This document shows, piece after piece, positions 44,501 through 52,404 of a stretch of DNA of 64,000 nucleotides. The position numbers and the translations under genes are program-made. This stretch comes from Bedellia somnulentella (taxonomy: Eukaryota > Arthropoda > Insecta > Lepidoptera > Bedelliidae). The notes under the pieces are model-generated. The model was not told the origin of the DNA and made no database searches. It saw nothing but the letters and a program-made list of their open reading frames with translations. Every line of letters begins with the position of its first letter. Positions within the stretch are counted from its first letter, which is position 1. The DNA lies in assembly GCA_963576735.1 (NCBI GenBank), contig OY755183.1, positions 7,645,213-7,709,212 on the forward strand. Reading direction: 5' to 3'.

Positions 44501-46945
44501 TCAATGCTGATGTTTTCACATATATACTTTATACAATTGAGTCTTGAGAAAACAACCAACCAAACCTAAAATATAACTTTGATCTTGTCACTATCGAATT
44601 CTAAGAATGAAATATATGTATTATACCAAACAAATATATCTATAAACATTATACCTATTTGTTTTATTTAACTAAAGACTCAAAAGTTCACGACATATAT
44701 CCCTGAAGAGGTGGCAGAGGTACTAATAATCTTGTTCATCATGTAACTATATATTCATATGATTTTCAGCCACAGTGCCCACATTTTGCTCGGACTGTGT
44801 ACTCATGGGGTAGTGTCACAAGACAAAGTATAACTTAGCCATGTGGGTTTTGACAAGATGCTTTCCCTCAACGTCAAAAAGGTGAATCACACATACAAGA
44901 TTGGAAAAGACACATTGTGTCTCCTCTCTGCATGATAGGCAGGTATACTACTCACTAAGCTATCATGGTTATTTTATTATATTTATTATTAATTACTATA
45001 AAACCCATATGTATACAAATAAATATAATGGGAATTTCTGCTTATAATATAAAACTCCTGCATTTTACTACATGCATATGAAAGTTGTCATTTAGTTATA
45101 GAGAATTATGAAGCCAAAAAACTAATACTGTAAAATGACAATTAAAATTGTCTTTTTGAATGTTAATCATCAACATCAAATTAATAGACACAAAGTTGTA
45201 ATAAATTACAGTACCCATGATAGAGGCTTGCCTAGTGTGGGGCTGCTGGCATTATGTATCTAGAAAAATGTCTGATGGTTATTAAACAATTTATAATTTA
45301 TTATTAAATAAAAGAATAATTAGCTTTGTATTTTTTTTTCAGACTAATACATTATTTTTAAAGTAATTGCAGTAGAATTTTGCTTGGGATACTTAAATAA
45401 ACCTGAAAAGTAATTGATCAACCTAAACCTGAAACCTGAACCTGCAAAATTAAACCTGAATAGCAATGGTTAGTTTGACAGACAGACTAGTATATCTTTG
45501 TAGTAACAGGATAGTCAAAAAGTTTGTTCCCACATTGAATGAACAAACCTAAAAATATGTGGCGTATGCACACACATTAGTATTAAATTATTAATTAAAT
45601 TAACTTACCATATCAGGCATTTTGTAGTATGACCTGTCATACTCCAAATCATATTGGGGGTCTCCAGTATGGGGTTCATAATCACCATAGGACTCATATC
45701 CACCCTGCAAATTATACAATTGGTTACAAAAGCTACATAACTAAATGAACCATAGTACTAGTTGGCTTCTGAAAAACCTTTGTTTTACAATTGTATCCCT
45801 ACACAACATTCAAAAGCGGCGGAGGAATTTATTATTCTCAAGCTCTGGCTACCCCTTGTAGTGATATAGCTGTGAGTATATATGTATAACTTCTGGAGCA
45901 TTCAGCTCTGGCTCTTCAATACTTAAACATTACATCTATTTATTTAAAACAATATGTTTTCAATATAAGTAATTTTTGCTTATGTTATATAATGCACTTA
46001 CAACCAGAGGAAATAATTAAAGTCAAATTGAAGCTGAAATATGATTCCATTCCAGAATATTTTCATTGTTTGTGTAGAAGCTGACAGATAAAAGAATTAC
46101 AACTTTGGCTTTCTAATATCATATACTGCCATGTATGTTGTCTCAATATTCAAAAAGCTATGTGGTATAAAAAGCCTAAATATGCTCCCCACTATAACTG
46201 CAAATAAGGGTAGCCAGAGCTTCACAATAAATGAAACAGCAACTTTTGACTGGCAGGTTAGTCAAGGATAAGCTATTAACAGTGTCACACTACAACTTTC
46301 TCCGTAGTTATGTTATAATACAAAGGCACTAAATGGGATTATATTATAAAATAATATTTATTTTGATTAAATCAAGTTACAAAAACACTTTTCGGAGATG
46401 TTTCTGTATGAATTAATTGCATTAAAAAAGAATCAACCTCTTCATCTGTCTGTATTTGTGCTCCAAAACATAAGAAACAAATTTAATATCACATTTTCTC
46501 TGTATTTGTTAACGTTAGCCATTAGGAATAACATACAAATATTATCCCAAGAAAGGGTAGCCAGAAATAAAGAATAAAATTAGAAATCCTTCAGTCCTTG
46601 CTGCAGAATATAAATTTTTCGTCCAAAAATCCCGTAAATATATCCTAAAAATACCGTAAGTCGCCTTATACGACGACCGCGGCAAGAAATGGGCAAGTGC
46701 TATTCCAAGCAGGCAAGCAGGCGCATATATCACAGTGAAAAGAAAGACTATGATATGAGTACGCAGATTTGTAGAAGTGTATCACAATCTTCAGTTTATA
46801 GAACTTAGAGGGAATAACATGATTAAAAAGGGAATCTATTCTCTAGGCACATACTCAACGTGGCTAATATTACCAATACTCACAGCTTATAGATTAATAT
46901 ATATGTGTAGAGACATACCTCATTATAATCGTCACTCGAGTACAT
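35582..46945 (-). CDS. EIF3L: Eukaryotic translation initiation factor 3 subunit L, 10 exons
   Basis: Exons (minus): 46945-46919, 45704-45609, 43908-43744, 42996-42773, 42547-42415, 40696-40556, 40119-39832, 38909-38724, 37367-37134 and 35716-35582, phases consistent, 542 aa. Known role: subunit of the eIF3 complex that loads the 40S ribosome in the cytoplasm. Family landmarks are clear: [153 protein letters not shown] and [19 protein letters not shown]. The PCI domain covers roughly the last third. Exon 9 has about 7 extra residues after AAFM compared with the human protein as I recall it, and its 3' part is tandemly duplicated in the next intron. Introns 3-6 are dense in SINEs. Confidence 0.96.
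36060..36240 (+). repeat. SINE-B copy, 3' part
   Basis: 'gagaggaaacccatatggtt', 'ccatgcaaaacgtggg', then 'tctgccatccacttcgggga' and 'tatacggcgtaaac'. EIF3L intron 9. Confidence 0.75.
36676..37133 (-). repeat. Tandem 130-bp copies of the EIF3L exon 9 end plus splice donor
   Basis: Downstream of exon 9 lie three full copies and one partial. The mark 'gacgttcttcatcttgtgtt' starts at 36801, 36928, 37058 and, in the true exon, 37188 (spacing 127, 130, 130). Each unit encodes [20 protein letters not shown] and on to HFHSGSE, then the donor GTATTGTATATTTTATAGAA and a few intron bases. Units are nearly identical. The distal one has a 3-base deletion and a few substitutions. Confidence 0.88.
37641..38620. 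mobile_element. Inverted-repeat element of unknown superfamily
   Basis: GCCGGTTTCACAATTG at 37641-37656 and CAATTGTGAAATCGGC at 38605-38620 are inverted (one mismatch). Weaker pairing inside involves 'aagtaagtacttaagtttaa' and the region near 38560. An open stretch at 38139-38378 encodes a short protein (79 codons) without recognised domains. No clear target duplication. EIF3L intron 8. Confidence 0.6.
39113..39800 (+). repeat. SINE-A copy split by a LINE insertion
   Basis: The 5' half is at 39122-39210 ('tatcggcttagaatagcgct') and the middle resumes at 39736 ('gatgtttgggcaatatggta', 'atctttattttacaacca'). The join is marked by CTTCTTGAGAGAT against TTTCTTGAGGGAT on the two sides of the LINE, its target duplication. 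Confidence 0.7.
39211..39735 (-). mobile_element. RTE-like LINE, 5' truncated, inserted into a SINE-A
   Basis: The minus-strand copy starts with its TATG-type tail ('acatacatatactcacgccg') and keeps an unbroken reading frame for the last about 165 residues of ORF2: [20 protein letters not shown], then [28 protein letters not shown] and [11 protein letters not shown] before the stop. The intact frame suggests a rather recent insertion. EIF3L intron 7. Confidence 0.88.
41096..41342 (+). repeat. SINE-A copy
   Basis: 'gctgtgtagtgccggcttag' to 'tatagccgtcagtatatg' plus TATG. First of four same-strand copies within 2.5 kb of EIF3L introns. Confidence 0.88.
41520..41770 (+). repeat. SINE-A copy
   Basis: 'tgctgtgtagtgccggctta' to 'atagccgtgagtatgtatga'. 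Shares the GCCGGC variant with the copy at 41096. Confidence 0.88.
42132..42342 (+). repeat. SINE-A copy with a 3' internal deletion
   Basis: Starts 'gctgtgtagtgtcggcttag'. The segment between 'gaagaatttcta' and 'gccgtgagtatg' is lost. Lies just downstream of EIF3L exon 5. Confidence 0.85.
43070..43690 (-). repeat. SINE-B copy (minus) split by a SINE-A
   Basis: The tRNA-like head lies at about 43690-43580 ('gtggtaactcagtggggagc' on minus) and the rest at 43325-43070 ('atggttattaccaatgaagt', 'tgagtactatgaacacc'). SINE-A 43327-43575 sits between them. Confidence 0.7.
43327..43575 (+). repeat. SINE-A copy inserted in a SINE-B
   Basis: Full-length copy: 'gctgtgtagtatcggcttag' to 'acagccgtgagtatatgtat'. 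EIF3L intron 3. Confidence 0.88.
43990..44690. other. EIF3L intron 3... intron 2 AT-rich stretch without recognised features
   Basis: This lies in EIF3L intron 2 (between the exons at 45704-45609 and 43908-43744). Only AT-rich sequence; no feature I can support. Confidence 0.4.
44690..44965 (-). repeat. SINE-B copy (minus)
   Basis: Minus-strand order: head 'ccatgatagcttagtgagta', 'gagggaaagcatcttgtc', 'aaaacccacatggctaagtt', 'gcaaaatgtgggcac', tail 'acctctgccacctcttcagg'. EIF3L intron 2. Confidence 0.8.
45775..45885 (+). repeat. SINE-A 3' fragment
   Basis: 'cattcaaaagcggcggagga', 'agctctggctaccccttg', 'tatagctgtgagtata'. Confidence 0.7.
46535..46735 (-). repeat. SINE-A fragment (minus), diverged
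   Basis: The complement of SINE-A: 'agggtagccaga' at 46555 and 'aagaaatgggcaagtgctat' at 46684. EIF3L intron 1. Confidence 0.6.
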
Positions 46946-47421
46946 TATTACAATAGTAAAGTTATGATTTTGTTTGATTATTTAAAGTTTTATTCCGTAA
47001 AAAAATGAAATAACCTGTAAAACAACTCACACAGCACAGATTGAATTGAATTCAAACAGATTTTTATAGTTTTTTTACAGCCTTGGATTCCTGACCTTTT
47101 GATCCAAGTTTGACTACATGCCATGGCCTTCCATAGTCAAAGTTGTTCAGTTTGATGTCTTTAATCGATATAAAATATAAAAAAAAGAGGTATTAAGTCT
47201 TTTTCACCCACGGAATAGGTGTGTTAGGGAAAGTTAACTAGGTTTATCAGCGTTATGAAGTTTAAATCGACATCTCCCTCGACACTGGCGAAACTATTGT
47301 GACTCCCACAATAGAAGCCAATTATACAAAGAGTTGAAATTGAAATTATTTTCGTTCGTGCGAAAAACAGAAATTATTTCTAGATTTTCGCTTTATTTGG
47401 AGGATATTAACAAAATTCAAG
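46946..47421. promoter_or_regulatory. Short divergent promoter region, EIF3L/TRX2
   Basis: Only 476 bases separate the start codons of two divergent housekeeping genes, so they probably share a bidirectional promoter. No TATA box in a fixed position stands out. An ATCGATA occurs near 47164. Confidence 0.55.
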
Positions 47422-47956
47422 ATGTTATTCAAAAATCTGACTCTTTGTGCTGTAAATAATATCAAGATTGGATTGCGTAATATCACTACGACTCCAATGT
47501 GCTCACAGATATTGAAAATCCAAAGTAATGAAGATTTCAAAGATAAGGTGATCAAAAGCAAAGTTCCAGTAGTAGTTGACTTTTATGCGACGTAAGTAAT
47601 GTTAATTGTACAGCTTCTTCACTATTTTTTATATTACACAGTATTATACCTCGGGATAATTGAGTAAGGATTAATATGTGTATTTGATTTATAGATGGTG
47701 CAACCCTTGCAAACTTCTGACTCCTAGAATAGAGTCTGTTATTGCAGAACACAAAGGAAAAGTGCTTTTAGCAAAGGTAGATATCGATGAACAAACTGAC
47801 TTGGCTCTCAACTATGAAGTTAGCTCTGTCCCTGTTCTTTTAGCAATAAAAAATGGTAAAGCAATGCAGCGCATGGTTGGTCTTCAAGATGTTGACAAAC
47901 TCCGTAAATTTGTTGAAGCCATTGTGACAGAAGAAAAAATTGAAGCTAAAGCTTAA
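47422..47956 (+). CDS. Trx2: Mitochondrial thioredoxin, 2 exons
   Basis: Exons 47422-47591 and 47695-47956, joined through a Thr codon, 143 aa. Role: thiol-disulfide reductase of the mitochondrial matrix. Residues 1-28 form a basic, Asn/Ile-rich leader without acidic residues, fitting a mitochondrial presequence. The thioredoxin fold follows: VVVDFYATWCNPCK (active Cys59 and Cys62), KVDIDEQTDLALNYEV, and the cis-proline loop SSVPVLL. The active site is CNPC instead of the textbook CGPC. The predicted protein is close to TXN2-type lengths. It shares a short 5' region with EIF3L and converges on the C7orf50-like gene. Confidence 0.93.
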
Positions 47957-48090
47957 AGGTTACTTGTATTTAGTACATCTTCTCATGCCTGGATATTGGA
48001 TCTAGTAATGTAGCTGGTTATAACCAATAAAAATGCTGGTTAAAATATGTAGGAGATATAATTTAAATTGTTGAAATTTATTGTGTAGTA

Positions 48091-48096
48091 AATAAA
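48091..48096 (+). terminator. Poly(A) signal AATAAA of TRX2
   Basis: 135 bases after the TRX2 stop; an earlier AATAAA lies near 48028. It is 24 bases from the opposing gene's stop codon. Confidence 0.65.
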
Positions 48097-48117
48097 GTCG
48101 TTAAATATTTAATGTTG

Positions 48118-48123
48118 TTTTAT
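48118..48123 (-). terminator. Poly(A) signal AATAAA overlapping the C7orf50-like stop codon
   Basis: On minus the end reads CAA TAA AAC: AATAAA spans the stop. A second AATAAA (48077-48082, minus) lies further down. Confidence 0.6.
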
Positions 48124-48809
48124 TGTAAACACTGTATGATATCTCTTGCTCTACTATATGCTGTCTCACTAGGTTTATTACTGTCTTCTTCATCAATTTC
48201 CTCATCTGCAGTGGCTGCAGTTTCTTGCTTTTCAGTCCATTCATCCATTTGTTTTATGACTTTATTTGCATCTTCCAGAAGCATGTTTCGAATGTTTCCT
48301 TGTGCAGCTTCAAAATATTCCAGCAACAATGGCCATGAGTCATTAGGAATCAAGTCAGTTGTGAATTTGTTTTTAAAAAGCCAAACTTGCTTTGCTTTCA
48401 TGAATTTCCAATTTTGTCGGTCATGCTTCCACTGAGATAGATAATTCTGGCATTGTGACTTGAGCTGATCTTTCGCCGCCATATCTGCTTCTGCCTGCCG
48501 TTGAAGATGTTTCTCTCTTTTCATTTGCCTGATAGATTTTTTGCCTTTTTTATCAGAAGTTTCTGCAGGTACAGGCTGCTTTTTCTTTTTCTTCTTTTTT
48601 GGTGTTGGTTCTGAGTCGGAATCATCGTCTTCATGTTGTCTTTTTAAATTATCTTCATGAGTACCTTCAGAGTTATCGCATGGTTCAATTGGAATAGGAT
48701 CTGCCTGTTCTAATTCGCTGATATTATCGCTACATTTGACTTGGAGGTCTTTCTTGAACTTTCTTCTTTTTTTGTTTCGGTTTTGTCTTCGCTTGCTGTT
48801 GCTGGCCAT
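48120..48809 (-). CDS. C7orf50-like nucleolar protein with WKF domain, single exon
   Basis: 229 aa without introns, ATG at 48809. The N-terminus is strongly basic (SKRRQNRNKKRRKFKK), a nuclear/nucleolar targeting type of sequence. An acidic patch (HEDDDSDSE) and a run of seven Lys follow. The C-terminal half carries the family core: YLSQWKHDRQNWKFMKAKQV then WLFKNKF, with the Trp-Lys-Phe motif at residues 134-136, and LLEYFEAAQGNIRNMLLEDA. The biochemical role of the family is not established; nucleolar location is reported for the human protein. Family assignment is from the WKF core. The 3' end overlaps the TRX2 tail. Confidence 0.85.
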   Translation of the reverse strand: MASNSKRRQNRNKKRRKFKKDLQVKCSDNISELEQADPIPIEPCDNSEGTHEDNLKRQHEDDDSDSEPTPKKKKKKKQPVPAETSDKKGKKSIRQMKREKHLQRQAEADMAAKDQLKSQCQNYLSQWKHDRQNWKFMKAKQVWLFKNKFTTDLIPNDSWPLLLEYFEAAQGNIRNMLLEDANKVIKQMDEWTEKQETAATADEEIDEEDSNKPSETAYSRARDIIQCLQ

Positions 48810-48985
48810 TAGTAATCACTACCTATATAGTAAAATGAAGTGAATTATTAACAAACTTGTATTTAGTTTTGTTAGAAATATAGTTTACAAATTTATAGGT
48901 GTATTTTGAGGTTAGAATTATACTGTCTTTTTTTTCTTTATCAATTTCACCATCAGATAGGCTAAGATATGAACCATACATTTTA

Positions 48986-49135
48986 GGCCGCTTGTACACG
49001 ATAAGAAAAATCGTGTCATTTGTATAGGATTTTTTATCTGCTACAGATAAGATTTTTTTCGTACAAGAAATTCCATACAAATGACATGATTTCTTGCGTA
49101 GATCCGGCGATATTTCTTATCGTGTACAAGCGCAC
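48986..49135. mobile_element. Palindromic MITE with TA target duplication
   Basis: 150 bp. CGCTTGTACACGATAAGAAA-type ends are inverted (mismatches only at the outermost bases), with TA on both sides (48984-48985, 49136-49137). The inner arms 'tcatttgtat' and 'atacaaatga' also pair, so nearly the whole element is a hairpin. It lies upstream of the C7orf50-like gene; TA duplication fits mariner-type mobilisation. Confidence 0.72.
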
Positions 49136-49289
49136 TAAGTCTCAAATAAATAGTCATTATATCAGAGTGAAAATATCTGAAAATGTGCCTTTAGTTCAAT
49201 TCATCATGTTAAAATTTGGTCATAGCAAGTTGATTTTTAAATATTATTTTGTTATGTAATCCTTAATTCGATAAGGTGGGTGAGAAAGT

Positions 49290-50060
49290 ACATGGGAGGG
49301 GGAGGTGTTGTCCAAGTTCGGTTTGGGGATCTAACTTATACGTGCATTGGTATTTATCACTATGAGAATTCTAGTACATGTGTAATAAATTCTTACTACA
49401 TATTTGTAATGCTTACTTACTAAGAATAAATGGGACGGGGAAAACAAGGACTGCTTCCGTATTTCTAGGGGTGTCCGACAGGGATGTATAGTTTCTCCGT
49501 GGCCCCTTCAATTTGATCATGGATGACTGTTTGTTGATACAGTTGCGTGAAACTGATTATGAACTGAGAATGGGTTGATTCGTCTTTAAATGTCTCATAT
49601 ATGATGACGATCAAGTGTTACTTTCATCGTCGGTTGCAGAGTTGCAAGAGATGATAAATATTGCATGTCCGTATTTTGAAAGAAAGGGCTGTGTTGTGTA
49701 GTGTCGTCTTAGAATAGCACTACCCCATTTCTTCCGGTGGGTGTACGTAAGAGGCGACTAACGGTATTGGGGTCTTAAAGGGATTTTTGGGCGATGCGGT
49801 TGGAGACCCATCATCAACAACCTTTATTTTACCATCTTCTCCCCACTCAACTTTCCAAAAGTGGCTGTGGAATTTCTAATTCCTTAGCTCTGGCTACCCC
49901 TTCTAGGGATTTACAGCCGTGAGAATATGTATGTATGTATGGAATGAGGATAAATATGGATAAACCAATACCATGGATTTTAAGAGAGAGGGAAATGTGA
50001 TAGAATGTGCGATTGAAAGTAATGGTGTGAAAGAGTCTGTGAAGTGTGTTTATAAGGTAA
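49290..50060 (+). repeat. RTE-like LINE remnant split by a SINE-A
   Basis: 49295-49690 matches the RT palm region of the LINE at 55150-55480, with stops. 49946-50060 continues into the region after YADD. SINE-A 49692-49945 interrupts it. Confidence 0.75.
49692..49945 (+). repeat. SINE-A copy inside a LINE remnant
   Basis: 'gtgttgtgtagtgtcgtctt' to 'acagccgtgagaatatgtat', full-length. Confidence 0.85.
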
Positions 50061-50560
50061 GTAAGTAAGTAAAATGTTTATTTGGTATTAAAAACAAAAT
50101 TAAAGACAGTATTTAACAATTAGATACAACATGTAATGATGCCAAAAAAGTCTTGACTCAGCATGAAATTTACCCAGCGCAAGTCTCGCAGGACACAAAC
50201 GCTGAGTACGGTGGTTTTCAGCCAACACCTCAAACTTATATCTACTACATACTAACTAATACATAAAGTAAAAAAATAATATTTAAATAATAAGAAACAA
50301 ATACTGTAACAGAGACAAAAGGAAAGAAACCTACTCCATATACGGTTATAGCTGGGTTATAGCTTATTTCGTAATTTATTTGAAACAAACAAAAATAGAT
50401 AAAATCATTATAATAATAATAAAAAATAAAACAACTGTACATTGGTAAAATGTTCGAGTAAATTTAAACTTTATTGATATGTATAAAATATACTTAAGAA
50501 ATACATAGGAATATAAACATATATGTATAAGTACGAGAGTGGTTATAAATAATACAGATA
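50060..50560. other. Unidentified insertion between two LINE pieces
   Basis: It begins with a GTAA repeat and separates LINE pieces ending at 50060 and resuming at 50562. No coding domain or inverted ends were recognised. 'ttacccagcgcaagtctcgc' and 'gagtacggtggttttcagcc' may belong to the 3' end of another retroelement. Confidence 0.4.
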
Positions 50561-50561
50561 A

Positions 50562-51172
50562 GTGCGCATGACAGGGTTGGAAAGTGTGATGAAAATACCG
50601 AGAAAAGGGTTAAAAAGGGTAATGCGATTAAAGAGCACTGGATAGTATTTATGTCTAGTCAGTCGGTGTTCGAAAAGGTCCGCATGGCAGTGCATAGTGC
50701 TGTTCTAGTTCCTACGCTTATCTATGTATGGCAGCAAATGTTGGGTGTACTCTACCAGAAGAAACATGAGAGCTGGCTAAGTAATTAATTACAGTAGAGA
50801 TGAGGTCCCTCAGAAATGTTCGTAGTGTAAGCTTATACGATTGAGTGAAATTGACATGATTCTGAATCGTGAAAGATGGTATTTACAATATCATCTTTCA
50901 CGAATCAGAATAAAGATGTTTATAATAAAGATGTATTCACGCCAGTATTTCGTATTAGGGTTAGGCAGAGACCGATCGCCATTTCGTATGATTATGGCAA
51001 ACCTCACTGGCTTCGTTCACTATTAATCTTTTCATACATGCTCTTTTATTCTTCATACTTCGGACGCCTGCCTTTTTGAGCACATTTTCTATTTGATCCA
51101 AATGTGTCCTCCGAGGTCGTCCTCTACTAACATTACCTTCCACATTGGCTCTATATATCTCTCTATAATTTT
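50562..51172. repeat. RTE-like LINE fragments in head-to-head arrangement
   Basis: 50562-50850 is the plus-strand ORF2 region around KKGNA..AVHSAVLVPTL and RSLRNVRSV. 50935-51172 is the minus-strand LINE 3' end ([20 protein letters not shown]). Between them 'ttctgaatcgtgaaagatgg' (50860) is repeated inverted ('ccatctttcacgaatcagaa'-like, 50892), making a small hairpin at the junction. Confidence 0.65.
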
Positions 51173-51354
51173 AGGAAAAAATATTATAATTTTAGGTAAC
51201 ATTATTATTAAAGTAAGTTTAATTTATATTATCCTAACATTATATTAATCTTTACAAATAAGTGCATAAAACAAATAAATCAAATATAGATATCATATTA
51301 TTTACAGAACAAGACAACTTTATAGAATGACTTAGAAATTTGCCATGAAGTTAC

Positions 51355-52115
51355 TAACTAAACAGGAGAGCGCACTCACAATAATATAGTACACAATCAT
51401 GCAATTTATTACCATGCAATAAAGTTTATTATCTTTTGAACACTGTCAAGCAGAGAAACGTCTTAGAACGAGAGCCTGAATTAGAGGAGTGTGTCGCGCG
51501 GTTGCCAGTCGAGATTAAGTTCAAAGAAAAACAAATTCAAACTTATTTATAGGTGATATTTTAAATTAAGCAGGTTACTAACTATTCCTTTTTGAAAAAT
51601 TGTTTTAATTATTATCATTGTCTATCAACTTAGAGATAAATAATTTATTAAGTTTGGTAATCGGTAAAATCATATTTATAACGGGTATCCCCATGGAAAC
51701 AATATAAATAAGAAGTCCAGAATAATCATCATTTCGTGCGATTCGGAGCTTTTATCATTTAACTAAGAAAATAGTTGGCAGAGTAAAATATGGTGCAAAT
51801 TATTGAGACCTTTCTATTTCAAATAAATAATATAAGTGAAAAAAGATGCTGTGTCCTGTTGGCTTAACATAGCACAAATATTGATTTACCCGCGCATCGT
51901 AAAAAGCAACTGTCATCCTTTTAATACCACCATCAACTTACTTAACATCTTTTCTTTACTCAACTTCAAAAAGTGGTAGAGGATATTTATATTCTCATTA
52001 AAGCACTGGCTAACCCTTCTTTTATAATCTACTTATTAACAATATGAAGGAATATAAATATAAGTGTCTTTGTAACTTTTAGAGGAACTCTCATTAAAAC
52101 ACCAACAGATGGTCA
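51355..52115 (+). repeat. Dispersed repeat block, copy 2
   Basis: The uninterrupted counterpart of 6800-8405 (see that entry for shared landmarks), ending 'aactctcattaaaacaccaa'. It ends about 290 bases upstream of the start codon of the lysine-rich gene. Copy 1 ends about 250 bases upstream of PMS2. Confidence 0.8.
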
Positions 52116-52404
52116 CCATACTTAAAACTTGACACAGCTATCTCGTTAGCTATCCTTGTTCAGGGCACTTTAGGACACCGGTGCGCATTCCTGTTTAGAT
52201 AGTAATTCCATGGCTTGAAATAAATAATATATTTTCATCTGGTATCCCTATAATCACTGCTATTTTGCAACTTTTGGCACGTCACAGCCGCGTCATCATG
52301 TCGCCGTGTCTTCTTTTATCACCAAGAAATTAATTTGACGTTATCATTACTTATCGTTACCATTTTATGTGAAGTATTAAATTTTAAATATTTCTATCAT
52401 AGTC

